Assembly (NCBI RefSeq): GCF_000308875.1
Contig: NZ_BAGL01000055.1
Span: 62,001 to 126,000, forward strand
Source: Nocardia transvalensis NBRC 15921
GTDB lineage: Bacteria > Actinomycetota > Actinomycetes > Mycobacteriales > Mycobacteriaceae
DNA: 64,000 bases
Reading direction: 5' to 3'
The first letter of the stretch is position 1; each line of letters opens with the position of its first letter. This document shows positions 44,401-52,483 of this stretch, one piece after another. A program made the translations under genes and the position numbers. The notes below the pieces were generated by a model. That model was given only the letters and a program-made list of their open reading frames with translations. It did not search any database and was not told the origin of the DNA.

Positions 44401-45602
44401 AGCAGCCGCGCCAGCTCGTCGTCCACCAGTTCGTTCAGCGCCTCCCACCGCAGGGTGAGCACCACCCGCACCCGGGTGCCCGCATCCTCGGCGGCGCGGG
44501 CGAATTCGACCAGCCACCCCAGCAACGCTCGCGCCCGGTCGGGAGCAGTAGCGGCCAGATCCTCGAACTGGTCGGGGAACACCACCAGCCCCTGCGCCGG
44601 AACCAGGCTCGCCAGCTCAGTCGCCGACTCCGGTGACGAGTCCGCTTGCCGCGCAACCTGTTGCGCGAGAGCGGCCACCACCGCGGCCGAGTCGGCCGAC
44701 GGGTCGGCGGAGGTTGGCTCCGTACCGTGTGCCGACGAATCACCGGCGAGGCGAAATGCCGCGACGCTCATACCCCGTTCCCGTAGCCGCGGGATCACCC
44801 CGGCACTCACCAACGAGGATTTTCCCGTGCCGGACCGGCCGGCCACCGCGACCACCGCGCGCTGATCCACAGCCGCCAGCACACGATCGGTATCGGCGTC
44901 ACGGCCGAAGAACAGGTGTGCGTCCCGCTCGTCGAACCGTTCCAGTCCGCGATACGGATTCGGCAGCAGCGTCGGGTCCGCGCCGAGCACCTCGGCGATC
45001 GGAATCATGAACGCGGTGCGCGTATAGCGGCGGCGGTCCGAGGCCACCGCCATGCCGACCACCGCAGCGGAACTGGAATCCCACACCGCGGCGCCGCTGA
45101 ACCCGGCGGTGATCGGCTGGCCGCCGGTCGCGGCCTGCAACTGCAGCCAGCCGCTGCCCTGCGGGGCGCGGAATTCGCCCGAGACCCAGACGCCGTCATC
45201 GTGCTCCACCGGGAACCCCAGCATCCGGAACTCCCGGCCCCAGGGTTCGTCGGCACGCCAGAACGGCGGTGCGGCAACGGAATCGCCGTCCGGGATGTCG
45301 ACGTCCAGCACCGCGATATCGCCGCCGCCGGACGCGTCGATCGGCGCCCACCGGCGGACCCGGGCGGTCAACAGCGCTCCGGGGCGCAGCAGCGGGACAT
45401 CGATCCGGACCGGCGCCGCGGGCGCCTGTCCCCCTTCCGGATCGACGCCGAGCGCGTCGGCGATCACGTGCGCGCAGGTCGCGACCAGCCCCGGGCCGAC
45501 GACGAATCCGGCCCCGACGACTTCCCCGGAGGTCGAGAACACCCGTACCGCGGTCGCGTTCAACCGTCCGGACCCGCCGACTTCGGGGTTCCGCAATCCC
45601 AT
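41418..45602 (-). CDS. trypsin-like protease, nSTAND NTPase, membrane segment and beta-propeller protein (paralogue 2)
   Basis: A 1,394-residue paralogue of the protein at 35677-39864 with the same order of domains and nearly the same length. The protease triad is His45 (VATCAHVI), Asp95 (GGDIAVL) and Ser169 (AGFSGAAVW). Walker A is GRSGTGKSS (255-263) and Walker B LVVFPDQFEDL. A membrane helix follows the basic segment RKLRRREVRRLRAG, and the propeller ends FARLCAISDRDFTAAERDGLP. ATG 45602 was chosen for GGAGG upstream and alignment with the paralogue. The N-terminal domains are more alike than the propellers, as expected if the propellers recognise different signals (inference). Confidence 0.85.
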   Translation of the reverse strand: MGLRNPEVGGSGRLNATAVRVFSTSGEVVGAGFVVGPGLVATCAHVIADALGVDPEGGQAPAAPVRIDVPLLRPGALLTARVRRWAPIDASGGGDIAVLDVDIPDGDSVAAPPFWRADEPWGREFRMLGFPVEHDDGVWVSGEFRAPQGSGWLQLQAATGGQPITAGFSGAAVWDSSSAAVVGMAVASDRRRYTRTAFMIPIAEVLGADPTLLPNPYRGLERFDERDAHLFFGRDADTDRVLAAVDQRAVVAVAGRSGTGKSSLVSAGVIPRLRERGMSVAAFRLAGDSSAHGTEPTSADPSADSAAVVAALAQQVARQADSSPESATELASLVPAQGLVVFPDQFEDLAATAPDRARALLGWLVEFARAAEDAGTRVRVVLTLRWEALNELVDDELARLLDGATVALAPMGRTQLREVIRGPAERAPGVDVAADLVERLVEDTVSEPGGLPLLESMLTELWEQRGGGRLTLADYERAGRAGGSITRRAERALAQFTDSGSAAEAWRLLLMLAAPTTSGGFVRAVASLSDFPELRDIAGRLARDRLVVVGRRSDGAETAELAHQALVDNWPLLRERLERDRDFRSWQRQLEEERLGWEAAHRDSGALLRGSALSTAEEWLAARATDIPQADRRYLYASRKLRRREVRRLRAGIAVVAVLALVAASTAVVAYRSSRDRAEQLRLSAGISLAQESLRISESDPLKALQYAQAAQRNAPGRPEVEAALVREQIAWAGVASLDPVPWAAPELLSTDREGTLFLIVGKDGSATVWTGVLTGDPQPWVLPIPPSTTFTAGAVSADGSRVALFTRSGEVMMWLPRERRGPIAIRAADGATSSVSTLGRFSDDGTQLVVTYDPDRAENPRVNRPDRIEVYDTSSTRPALVAAYSSQDPTDRLPRRVDRTTVWFREQSVDAEPANVVRDIATGAVVRRLPSGRGRAGDAIIGCATTPTSDIVVSDPESGDERIRLRVPSAICQSAFIDQSERYAIMTDLDVGDAFGLSYVVDLRSGELFKFQQLPIMSKDGFFVRPTPEGVEVDVAYPIGLMRYKPATRVDDLNQFRDPPPVDFVWAPGGNATLAIYRVAADRRRVDALRLWPSQTRMSSAVTGSGPGELDLGSGDIAFGFTGDGRYLFAVGQTDELRVYAAEDLRLVRTMALPVPAALGRDVPKNGKDIKVLGDEVVVLYAGVLTRWRVDDGAPVGNPIPVFENTDELRMLAEIGKAVPRSDRTGQVVVTSPEGLAVWDLHDGRKLRAWNRDTLSTMPSLLLPAGKPEIYVGGRIWNMDTGAMSTPSHPIPTMSTVRGATEDGLIVAVKSDSVELWDAGRGRMFEFHPPGPGLEVGVRADSMVLMSQDGAATIDLSRENAFARLCAISDRDFTAAERDGLPIGADSTEPCRD

Positions 45603-45732
45603 ATCCCTACCTCCACCCCCTGCGGTGCGACACAGACCGCGCGGCGACGGGATAGTACCCGGGGCGACCTCGCCGTCCCCCGCGGTGGGGAGTGCGGCGA
45701 CGTCGGATTCCGGCCGGTTCGTGATCGGGCCC

Positions 45733-45756
45733 AACCTTTTCGGGACAACCACGGTC
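45733..45756 (+). promoter_or_regulatory. predicted ECF promoter (AACC-N17-GTC) for DUF4189 gene
   Basis: CCCAACCTTTTCG (AACC at 45733-45736) is followed after 17 bases by GTCGTA (GTC at 45754-45756). The first 13 bases are identical to the site at 39917. A start near 45765 would give a leader of about 47 bases to the ATG at 45812. Confidence 0.6.
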
Positions 45757-45811
45757 GTACCCGGTAGCCGATGACCACATCGGCGTCACGAACTCATCGG
45801 AGGGCAATCCC

Positions 45812-46276
45812 ATGTCGCTGTCACGGACGGCAACCGGCACATTCGCACTGCTGACGGCCGGCGTACTGGTCGGAGCGGGTGCGGGTACGGCGCACGCGAG
45901 CGCGGATCAGCACGGCGCCATCGCCATCTCGTTCCGCACCGGCGCCGTGGCCTCGGCCGTGAACTACCCGAGTCCGGCCGAGGCGGGCCGGGCGGCGGAC
46001 GCGCGCTGCGGCGGCGGGCGGGACTGCTCCGCCTACGTGTACTTCGTCAACGGCTGCGGTGCGGTCGCCCAGGCGCCCGACGACAGCATCGCCTGGGCGT
46101 GGGGCGTGAATCGAGAGGACGCCGAGCAGAGTGCGATCAACGGGCTCGGCCTGCGCGCACCCAAATTCCCGAGCCTCGGATCGGCGGTCCCCGGCGCCGC
46201 GCACATCGTGCTCAGCGACTGCACCGAGACCGGCGGCCCCACGGCGCCCGGCGGCCGCACCCTGCCCAAGCCCTGA
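45812..46276 (+). CDS. secreted DUF4189-like protein
   Basis: A 154-residue exported protein. The signal peptide is typical, with a hydrophobic run (FALLTAGVLVGAGAG) and an AHAS cleavage site near residue 30. The mature part has the DUF4189 pattern: GAIAISFRTGAVASAVNYPS, CGGGRDCSAYVYFVNGCGAVA with conserved Cys residues, and WAWGVNREDAEQSAINGL. The family is secreted and of unknown function, common in Nocardia and mycobacteria. A final Cys (LSDCTE) could complete two disulfides. GGAGG precedes the ATG, and the predicted ECF promoter lies just upstream. Confidence 0.82.
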   Translation: MSLSRTATGTFALLTAGVLVGAGAGTAHASADQHGAIAISFRTGAVASAVNYPSPAEAGRAADARCGGGRDCSAYVYFVNGCGAVAQAPDDSIAWAWGVNREDAEQSAINGLGLRAPKFPSLGSAVPGAAHIVLSDCTETGGPTAPGGRTLPKP

Positions 46277-46320
46277 CCGGACGAAGGCGCTGCCGGATGT
46301 TGTGAACGCGGCCGTCCCTC

Positions 46321-46345
46321 GTCGGTATTGTGTTCCGATACCGAC
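46321..46345. promoter_or_regulatory. inverted repeat upstream of ECF sigma gene
   Basis: GTCGGTAT (46321-46328) and ATACCGAC (46338-46345) are perfect 8-base arms around a 9-base spacer, 43 bases before the sigma-factor ATG. It could be an operator or an mRNA hairpin in the leader; the sequence does not decide between them. Confidence 0.5.
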
Positions 46346-46388
46346 AGGTCCGTCAGCCCGGCGGCCGCGAACAGCATGGCGAGATCAC

Positions 46389-47066
46389 ATGAACAGCCTC
46401 CCCGAGTCCGGCCTGCCCGCCGAGACCGCACTGACGGCGCTCCTGGGCGCCGTGCTCGCGGACTGCGCCCGAGACCCGCTGTCCTGGCTCGCCCAGGATG
46501 CCCACGGCCCGGCGGTCATTCGCATCGGTCGCGGCAGTGCCCCGGCGCGGCAGGCGGATCGGTTCGACGACCTGTTGCTCGAGGCATTCGACTCCGCCAG
46601 CGACATGCTGCTCGCCTGGGCCACGAGGCAGGTCGGCAGCCGCACCGACGCCGAGGACATCGTGCAGACCGCGCTGATGCGCGTGTACGCCGCCAGGCCC
46701 GAGGTCACCACGGCCGACCAACTGCGCGCCTACCTTTGGACGGTCGCCAAGAACCTCGTTCGTGACGCCTGGCGGCGGGCGGCCACCGATCGCGAACGAT
46801 TCGACTCCGACGGTGACGAGCGGATCGCGCTGCTCGCCGACCGCGCGGGCCTGAACATGGATGACATCGTCGTCCTGCGCCAGATGTTGATCAGCGCGCT
46901 GGACACCCTGCCCCCACGCGAGCGAGAAGCGGTCGTGCTGCGAGCCTACGAAGGCAACACCTACGCCGAAACCGCACGCATCATGGGTGTCGCCACAGGT
47001 ACGGCGAAAGGCTACGTACACGATGCCCTGCAACGCGTCCGGGTACAGCTCGACCTGATCGCCTGA
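46389..47066 (+). CDS. ECF RNA polymerase sigma factor
   Basis: A 225-residue sigma-70-family protein. A 55-residue N-terminal extension precedes region 2 (FDDLLLEAFDSASDMLLAW, then RTDAEDIVQTALMRVYAA and LWTVAKNLVRDAWRR). Region 4 is LPPREREAVVLRAYEGNTYAETARIMG, then GTAKGYVHDAL. ATG 46389 gives this length; upstream readings cross the preceding gene. No anti-sigma gene is adjacent. It is the best candidate for recognising the repeated AACC-N17-GTC sites of the island. A hairpin follows five bases after the stop. Confidence 0.88.
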   Translation: MNSLPESGLPAETALTALLGAVLADCARDPLSWLAQDAHGPAVIRIGRGSAPARQADRFDDLLLEAFDSASDMLLAWATRQVGSRTDAEDIVQTALMRVYAARPEVTTADQLRAYLWTVAKNLVRDAWRRAATDRERFDSDGDERIALLADRAGLNMDDIVVLRQMLISALDTLPPREREAVVLRAYEGNTYAETARIMGVATGTAKGYVHDALQRVRVQLDLIA

Positions 47067-47070
47067 GCCC

Positions 47071-47092
47071 CGCGAACCGAGAGCGGTTCGCG
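47071..47092 (+). terminator. hairpin after the ECF sigma gene
   Basis: CGCGAACCG (47071-47079) and CGGTTCGCG (47084-47092) form a perfect 9-base stem with loop AGAG, five bases after the sigma-factor stop. There is no T-run, as is common for actinobacterial terminators. It would separate the sigma gene from the following membrane-protein gene. Confidence 0.6.
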
Positions 47093-47095
47093 CCC

Positions 47096-47119
47096 AACCA
47101 TCGGCGTCCTCCGGCAGTT
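47096..47119 (+). promoter_or_regulatory. weak fourth AACC-N17-GT(T) site
   Basis: CCCAACC (AACC at 47096-47099) is followed after 17 bases by GTTGTC instead of GTC, and lacks the T-run after AACC. It lies upstream of the zinc-ribbon membrane-protein gene but about 205 bases from its ATG. It is an imperfect match to the set of three and may be chance. Confidence 0.2.
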
Positions 47120-47322
47120 GTCCCGGATATGAACCAACAGCCGCACTACGACCAGGTGTGCATTCAACGCCACAGCTCACTCTCGCTGAGATCGCCCGCC
47201 CCGACCTCGACCTGGTTGGCGCGGGACCCCGATTTCGGTCACAAACTTCGCACAATCCAGCAGTGGCACCAGCGTTTCGGCACTTTCACATGGACCGTGC
47301 CGCCGAGTCGAACGGATCTGCC

Positions 47323-48246
47323 ATGACCTTCCCCGGCATCACCGTGGACCTGCCACTGCATCCCACCGTGGTGAATGCGCTCTGGCAGGCCAGATCTCAG
47401 GCCGGCACACAGCCGGTCGATTCCCGCGATCTGCTTGTCGCGCTGATGCGGATCGAGACGTCCGGCAGTTGGAGCCGAATCTCCTTGCACTGCGGGGATT
47501 CCGACGTCCTCGCTCGCAAGGTCGTGCTGGATCCGGCCACCGGCAGTTCGACGCACTGGGAAGGTATCCGGCTCACCGATACCTGCGCGGAGGCCGTTCG
47601 GACCGCCGTCCGCCTCGCCCGACGCTACAGCCTGCAGGGAGTACCACCCGGAATGCTGGCGCTGGGACTGGTCGCCGACCCTTCCACCGCCGCTTCGCAA
47701 GTCCTGCACGACGGTTTGGGCCGGCGCGAGCTTCTGGACATACTGCAATCCGACGTGCTCGGCATCTCCTTGACCGGACTGGACCACGAGCTGAGCCCGG
47801 CCACGAACGACATCCCACGGCCACAGCCTCCGCTGCCGCCCACCACGGCCGGCCAGGCGCTCTACTGTCTGCACTGCGGGGGAACGCCCGCGGCCGCGGT
47901 CACCATCCGGAGTCATCGCGGGTTCATCCTGTGGATGCAGTTCGTGCGGATGCCGGGACCGTTCTGCCGCGACTGTGGTCTCGCGACTCTGCGCCGGATG
48001 ACGATCGAGAGCGTCTGGCTCGGGTGGTGGGGTCCATTGTCACTATTGATCAACGCCGTCACGATCATCGCCAATATGGGTGCTCATTCACGGATCGACC
48101 AACTGCCACCACCCATCCCGGGCATGCCGGGCCGTCCGATGGACCCCGGCAAGCCACTCTTCCACCGACCCGGAGCGATCGGGTTCGCGATACCGCTCGG
48201 CATCCTCCTGTGGTTCACCGTCATCCTGCCGTTGCTCTCACCCTGA
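47323..48246 (+). CDS. Clp-N-like, zinc-ribbon membrane protein (paralogue A)
   Basis: A 307-residue protein. Residues 1-150 resemble the Clp N-terminal repeat domain (VDSRDLLVALM, then LTDTCAEAVRTAVRLARRYS and GMLALGLVADPSTAASQVLHDG). A Pro-rich linker leads to a four-Cys ribbon, CLHC at 182-185 and CRDC at 215-218, flanked by a near-invariant segment. Two membrane helices lie near 233-250 and 285-304, with a Pro-rich loop PPPIPGMPGRPMDPGKPL between them. ATG 47323 was chosen because it aligns exactly with the paralogue at 58183-59106. It may bind peptides or a Clp-like partner at the membrane; there is no catalytic motif. Confidence 0.75.
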   Translation: MTFPGITVDLPLHPTVVNALWQARSQAGTQPVDSRDLLVALMRIETSGSWSRISLHCGDSDVLARKVVLDPATGSSTHWEGIRLTDTCAEAVRTAVRLARRYSLQGVPPGMLALGLVADPSTAASQVLHDGLGRRELLDILQSDVLGISLTGLDHELSPATNDIPRPQPPLPPTTAGQALYCLHCGGTPAAAVTIRSHRGFILWMQFVRMPGPFCRDCGLATLRRMTIESVWLGWWGPLSLLINAVTIIANMGAHSRIDQLPPPIPGMPGRPMDPGKPLFHRPGAIGFAIPLGILLWFTVILPLLSP

Positions 48247-48302
48247 CCGTATCTGTCCAGCTTCTTCACCGAATCCCCATATCGCCGTGCTGTAGTCGTT
48301 TC

Positions 48303-48749
48303 ATGGGATCGGCACAGGTATGGGCAAGGATTCTTGCTGGATTCGGCAGTCTCGTCGGCGCGGGGCTCCTGTTGGTATACGGCTTCGCGTGGCTGGTCGG
48401 CGGGGCGCCCGACGAACAGGTGCGACCCGGTGTGGACGTGCTTCTGGTGATCAAAGCGATCGTCGTCGCGGTCGGGGCCCTCGCGCTGGCGGGCGGCGCG
48501 GTTGCCGCGCGGCCGACGCTGATCGTCGGCGGATGCCGGCTGTTCGTAGCGGATTTCGTCCTACTACTCGTCTTGTACGGCGTCGCGACCAACCGACCAC
48601 ACACGGCCGTTGCCGACAGCGAGCCGCCGTCGATTCCGCCCGCGATCGCGATGATCGTCCTGGTGATCTGGGTGGCGCTCCCCATTCTGACCATGAGGCT
48701 CGCGACCAGGACGCCACCGATGGAGCCGAATTGGCCCGCGGCGCGATGA
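48303..48749 (+). CDS. small four-helix membrane protein
   Basis: A 148-residue protein with about four membrane segments: the region after VWARILAGFGSLVGAGLLLVYG, then LLVIKAIVVAVGALALAGGA, FVADFVLLLVLYGV and IAMIVLVIWVALPIL. It has no Cys pair or active-site motif and matches no family I recognise. ATG 48303 is the first start that gives four complete helices. It sits 56 bases after the zinc-ribbon protein and 47 bases before the AlgH-SEL1 gene, all on the same strand, so the three are probably one transcription unit. Confidence 0.65.
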   Translation: MGSAQVWARILAGFGSLVGAGLLLVYGFAWLVGGAPDEQVRPGVDVLLVIKAIVVAVGALALAGGAVAARPTLIVGGCRLFVADFVLLLVLYGVATNRPHTAVADSEPPSIPPAIAMIVLVIWVALPILTMRLATRTPPMEPNWPAAR

Positions 48750-48796
48750 ACCGCCGGGCGCCCAGCGGGTCCGGAGCCCGTCATAAGGAGGAATTT

Positions 48797-51700
48797 GTGC
48801 CGAGACGTCAAAGGCGCCGCGCTGGCTCCATTGATCGTGTGCCCGAAAATGTCGATCGCGCGGCCGATTTCGCAGCTGCGGCTGAACCGCGAGCCGATCG
48901 CCGCGCGAGCACGGTGTTCCCGGGCATGCTGCTCGCCGCCACCGCCGCCGTCGACACCCGCCTACAGCACACGGTTGTTCTCCTTGTCCGGCACGACCAT
49001 CGCGGCAGTGTCGCCGTCGTGCTCAATCGGCCCGGCACCACGGCGGTGGGTGAGGTGTTGCCGCAGTGGGCGGAACTGGCCGCCCGGTCCAGGGTGGTGT
49101 ACTCCGGTGGTCCGGTCGAACCCGACTCCCCGCTGTGTGTGGCGACGCTGCGGGTCGATGCTCGAATCGATGACGTTCCCGCGCTCAGTCACGTCGACGG
49201 CCGGATCGCGCTGGTCGATCTCGCGGCCGATCCGGCGCTGGTCGCCCCGTTCGTGGAGGGTGTGCGGATATTCGACGGTTGTGTGGACTGGCCCGTTGGT
49301 GCGCTCGAGGACGAGGTCGAGCGCGGTGCCTGGGTCATCCGGGATGCGGCCGCGCCGGCTAATCCCCCCGATGCGGGACTCACCGACCAGGGTGGGGCGC
49401 AAGGGATACGGCGAGTTGTTCGCCGGGTGTTGGGTCGCGGCAGGTCCGCAGATTCCGACGGAAATTACACCGCCGAGACCCGATATCACACTGCCGCCGC
49501 AGGCGGCGAGAACGCGGCCGCGGAATCCCGGCACCGCCGGGCGGCCGGAACCGGTCAGAGCATGGATCCGGGCGAGATGTTACAGCGGGGTGTGCAGCTG
49601 CATCGAGAAGGCAGGATCGGCGACGCCGAGCAGTGGTACCGCGCGGCCGCGGCGGCGGGCGAGCACGGCGCGATGGTCAATTTGGGAGTGTTGCTCGAGG
49701 ATCGCGACGACTCGGAAGCCGAGCGGTTCTATCGCACTGCTGCCGACGCGGGCAGCAGCGTCGCGATGTACAACCTGGGCACACTGTTTCAGCGCCGTGA
49801 CAACCTGGTCGACGCCGAACTGTGGTACCGCAGCGCCGCTGCGGCCGGCAGCAGCGCCGCGATGTACAACTTGGGCACACTGTTTCGGCACCGTGACAAC
49901 CTGGTCGACGCCGAACTGTGGTACCGCAGCGCCGCTGCGGCCGGCGAGAGTGGCGCGATGCGGGTTCTGGGGAATCTGCTGCGGGGGCGCGGTGACCTGA
50001 CGGAGGCTGAGCAGTTCTACCGCACAGCGGCCGAAGACGGCGACGTCGAGGCGATGTGCGGCCTCGGGACTCTCGCCGCTCGGCGCGAGGATTCGGCGGA
50101 GGCCGAGCACTGGTTCCGGCGAGCGGCACACGCCGGCGACGCGATCGCGATGAACAACGTGGGAGTGATCTACTACAACCGCGGCGAGTTCACGGAGGCC
50201 GAACACTGGTACCGCAAAGCCGCCGACGCAGGCTACCCGGACGCCGCCGAAAGTCTCCGGCACTCGCACCGGGCGCGTGCTCTGGCGGAGACCGAACAAC
50301 GGTATCGCGTAGCCGCTTCCGCAGGCGATGTCGACGCAATGCACCGTCTCGGGGAACTGTTCGCCACGCGCGATGATCTCGTACAGGCCGAACACTGGTA
50401 TCGCAAAGCCGCCGAGGCGGGCAATGCCGCCGCGATGTTCAGCCTCGCACTCGTCCTGAAGGTCCGTGGTGAACTCGGCGAGGCCGAACAATGGCACCGG
50501 GCCGGCGCAATCGCCGGAAATGCCGGTGCGATGAACAGTCTGGGGTGGGTGTTTCACGAACGCGGTGAACTGGAAGAGGCCGAACGGTGGTACCGCAAAG
50601 CCGCGGAGGCGGGCAATCCGATGGGGCTCAACAACATCGGATGGTTACGGCAATCGCAGGGCGACGTGGACGAGGCCGTGCACTGGTATCGCCTGGCCGC
50701 GGCGGCCGGCGAGAGCACTGCGATGAACAACCTGGGAAACCTGTTCAAGGATCGAGGAGAGAGCACAGCCGCCGAACAGTGGTATCGCACCGCGGCCGAC
50801 TCCGGTGACGTCCCCGCTATGACAAGTCTCGCATTGCTGTTGTTCGATCGCGGTGAGCGTGGTGACGCCGAGCAGTGGTATCGCAAAGCCGCCGACACGG
50901 GCGACGCGAATGCGATGTACGGCGTCGGATGGCTGCTCCATCAGCGCCGCAACCACACCGAGGCCGAGCAGTGGTACCGCAAAGCCGCGGAAGCCGGGAA
51001 CATCGCCGCGCTGGGGCAGATCGGTGCGCTACTCGGAAATCGCGGCGAGCTGAGCGAATCCGAGGCCTGGTATCGCAAAGCGGTTGCCGCAGGCGATATC
51101 TGGGCCACGCGAGAACTCGGCGTACTGCTCGGGAAACGACTGGTCGAGCAACGCGCGGACACGACCGAAGCGCAACAGTTGCTGCGGAAGGCCGCCGACG
51201 CGGGCGATATCGAGGCGATGGCGGATCTCGGACAGCTGCTGAAACAATCCCGCGATTTCGCCGCAGCAGAAGAATGGCTCGAGCGATACCGATCGAGCAA
51301 GGAGTCGCCCACGGAACCGCCCGGGTACTCGCAGCTCGTGGCAATGACAATGGGCGACCGCGAGGCCGCGGAACGCCTCATCGCCTACGAACAGCAGAAG
51401 AGGCCCGACGGCGATCGCGCCGCACTCATCCACGAGGCGATCGATCGGCTCACCCGAGACCGCCGCGGATTCAGTGCCGAGCCCGGGCCCACTGTTTCCG
51501 ATCGCCCCACGAAGGGCACCGTATCGACAATCATCGATCTCGAGGACCGATCCGGCGAACGGTCACCTGGCAGCCCGTTGGACCCGAGGCATCGGCTACC
51601 GGTCCCCGTTCTGAGGGTCATGCAGGCAATCGGTGCCGCCGCACGGACTCCGGCCGCCGAGCGAGCCGCCGCGCTCGCCATCGCCGAATTCGGTGCGGTG

Positions 51701-51889
51701 ATTACCACCGGAAATCCGGAGAATCGATTCACCGCTGCGGAGGTTTCGCGATGGACCGCGATCATCGAGCGGCATACCGAGTATTTAGTGGCCGATAAGG
51801 ACGAGACGCAACGGTACTGCGACATATATGCGCGGCGCTATGCGCGCGCGACCGACGAAGAGACGCCGCCCGACGACTCCTCCGGATAG
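48797..51889 (+). CDS. AlgH/YqgE domain fused to long SEL1/TPR repeat array with shared C-terminal module
   Basis: A 1,030-residue protein. Residues 41-184 are an AlgH/YqgE (UPF0301) domain: FPGMLLAATAAVD, VVLNRPG, LPQWAELAA, YSGGPVEPDSPLCVATLR and EGVRIFDGCVDWPVGALEDE all match its mycobacterial relatives. Residues 265-835 hold about 18 SEL1-like units with a tight 32-residue period. Residues 842-890 (51320-51466) are the MGxxxxAERLIAYE / DRAALIxxAIDRL module shared with two other proteins. A last 140-residue tail ends with a small helical domain. The GTG at 48797 is fixed by AAGGAGG upstream. Fusion of AlgH to repeats is unusual; the domain's function is unknown. Confidence 0.85.
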   Translation: MPRRQRRRAGSIDRVPENVDRAADFAAAAEPRADRRASTVFPGMLLAATAAVDTRLQHTVVLLVRHDHRGSVAVVLNRPGTTAVGEVLPQWAELAARSRVVYSGGPVEPDSPLCVATLRVDARIDDVPALSHVDGRIALVDLAADPALVAPFVEGVRIFDGCVDWPVGALEDEVERGAWVIRDAAAPANPPDAGLTDQGGAQGIRRVVRRVLGRGRSADSDGNYTAETRYHTAAAGGENAAAESRHRRAAGTGQSMDPGEMLQRGVQLHREGRIGDAEQWYRAAAAAGEHGAMVNLGVLLEDRDDSEAERFYRTAADAGSSVAMYNLGTLFQRRDNLVDAELWYRSAAAAGSSAAMYNLGTLFRHRDNLVDAELWYRSAAAAGESGAMRVLGNLLRGRGDLTEAEQFYRTAAEDGDVEAMCGLGTLAARREDSAEAEHWFRRAAHAGDAIAMNNVGVIYYNRGEFTEAEHWYRKAADAGYPDAAESLRHSHRARALAETEQRYRVAASAGDVDAMHRLGELFATRDDLVQAEHWYRKAAEAGNAAAMFSLALVLKVRGELGEAEQWHRAGAIAGNAGAMNSLGWVFHERGELEEAERWYRKAAEAGNPMGLNNIGWLRQSQGDVDEAVHWYRLAAAAGESTAMNNLGNLFKDRGESTAAEQWYRTAADSGDVPAMTSLALLLFDRGERGDAEQWYRKAADTGDANAMYGVGWLLHQRRNHTEAEQWYRKAAEAGNIAALGQIGALLGNRGELSESEAWYRKAVAAGDIWATRELGVLLGKRLVEQRADTTEAQQLLRKAADAGDIEAMADLGQLLKQSRDFAAAEEWLERYRSSKESPTEPPGYSQLVAMTMGDREAAERLIAYEQQKRPDGDRAALIHEAIDRLTRDRRGFSAEPGPTVSDRPTKGTVSTIIDLEDRSGERSPGSPLDPRHRLPVPVLRVMQAIGAAARTPAAERAAALAIAEFGAVITTGNPENRFTAAEVSRWTAIIERHTEYLVADKDETQRYCDIYARRYARATDEETPPDDSSG
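49751..49942 (+). repeat. recent 96-base tandem duplication in the SEL1 array
   Basis: Unit 49751-49846 and unit 49847-49942 are exactly 96 bases each and differ at about four positions. Each encodes one 32-residue SEL1 unit ending LVDAELWYRSAAAAG. The other units of the array are far more diverged, so this copy is young. The array probably grows and shrinks by recombination. Confidence 0.85.
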
Positions 51890-52483
51890 CACAGTCATTC
51901 GGAACAATGCGCGTCGGTGAACATCGACCTGTATGACAAGCAGGGGCTCTCGACGTACACGAACAACCGCCCTCATCGATAGCGGACAAAATCCGGTGTC
52001 CGATGCTGACGTAGACTTCGGCCTTCTCCCTGCGGTGCGTCCGGTGTGTGGCTGAGCCCGACCTGCCACGCTGCACCCGCAATAGCGCCGAGCCCGGTTG
52101 TCCGCCCAGGTAGTTCACCAATGCCTTACCCGATATGACGTCACCAACAGCCGCCAGCACGTCGTAGTCGAGGAGGCAGAGCGCAACCGATAAGGCTGGC
52201 CGCGACCCTCCGCAACCGCCTCCGTCGCTGAGGCACCGGCCTCCCCAACCGGCACAGCGAACAGCCGCAGTTGCGGGATTTCGTGCGCGGCAACATCAAA
52301 GCGGCCCGACCAAACGCCAGGGCGTCGCGCTGCCGCAGGAGCTGGGCCTCCGCCTGGCGTGCTGTCCCGGTCCCCTTCGACACCTGGTGGCGCGATTGAA
52401 CAGGTGTCGCAGCAACGCCTGACGCCTGCGGCCACGCGTGTTCGGCGAGCGGAAGGCCATACGCTGTCCTGCGAGCCCGGTCG
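51890..52483. other. 594-base region without a recognisable gene
   Basis: It lies between the AlgH-SEL1 gene and the converging ECF42-type sigma gene. Both strands have only short frames with poor coding character, none matching a family I know. It may contain terminators for both genes or the residue of a lost gene. Confidence 0.5.

Noticed and set aside
47096..47119. Fourth full member of the ECF promoter set
   Set aside because: The -10 is GTT instead of GTC, the T-run is missing and the distance to the gene is large; kept only as a weak site.
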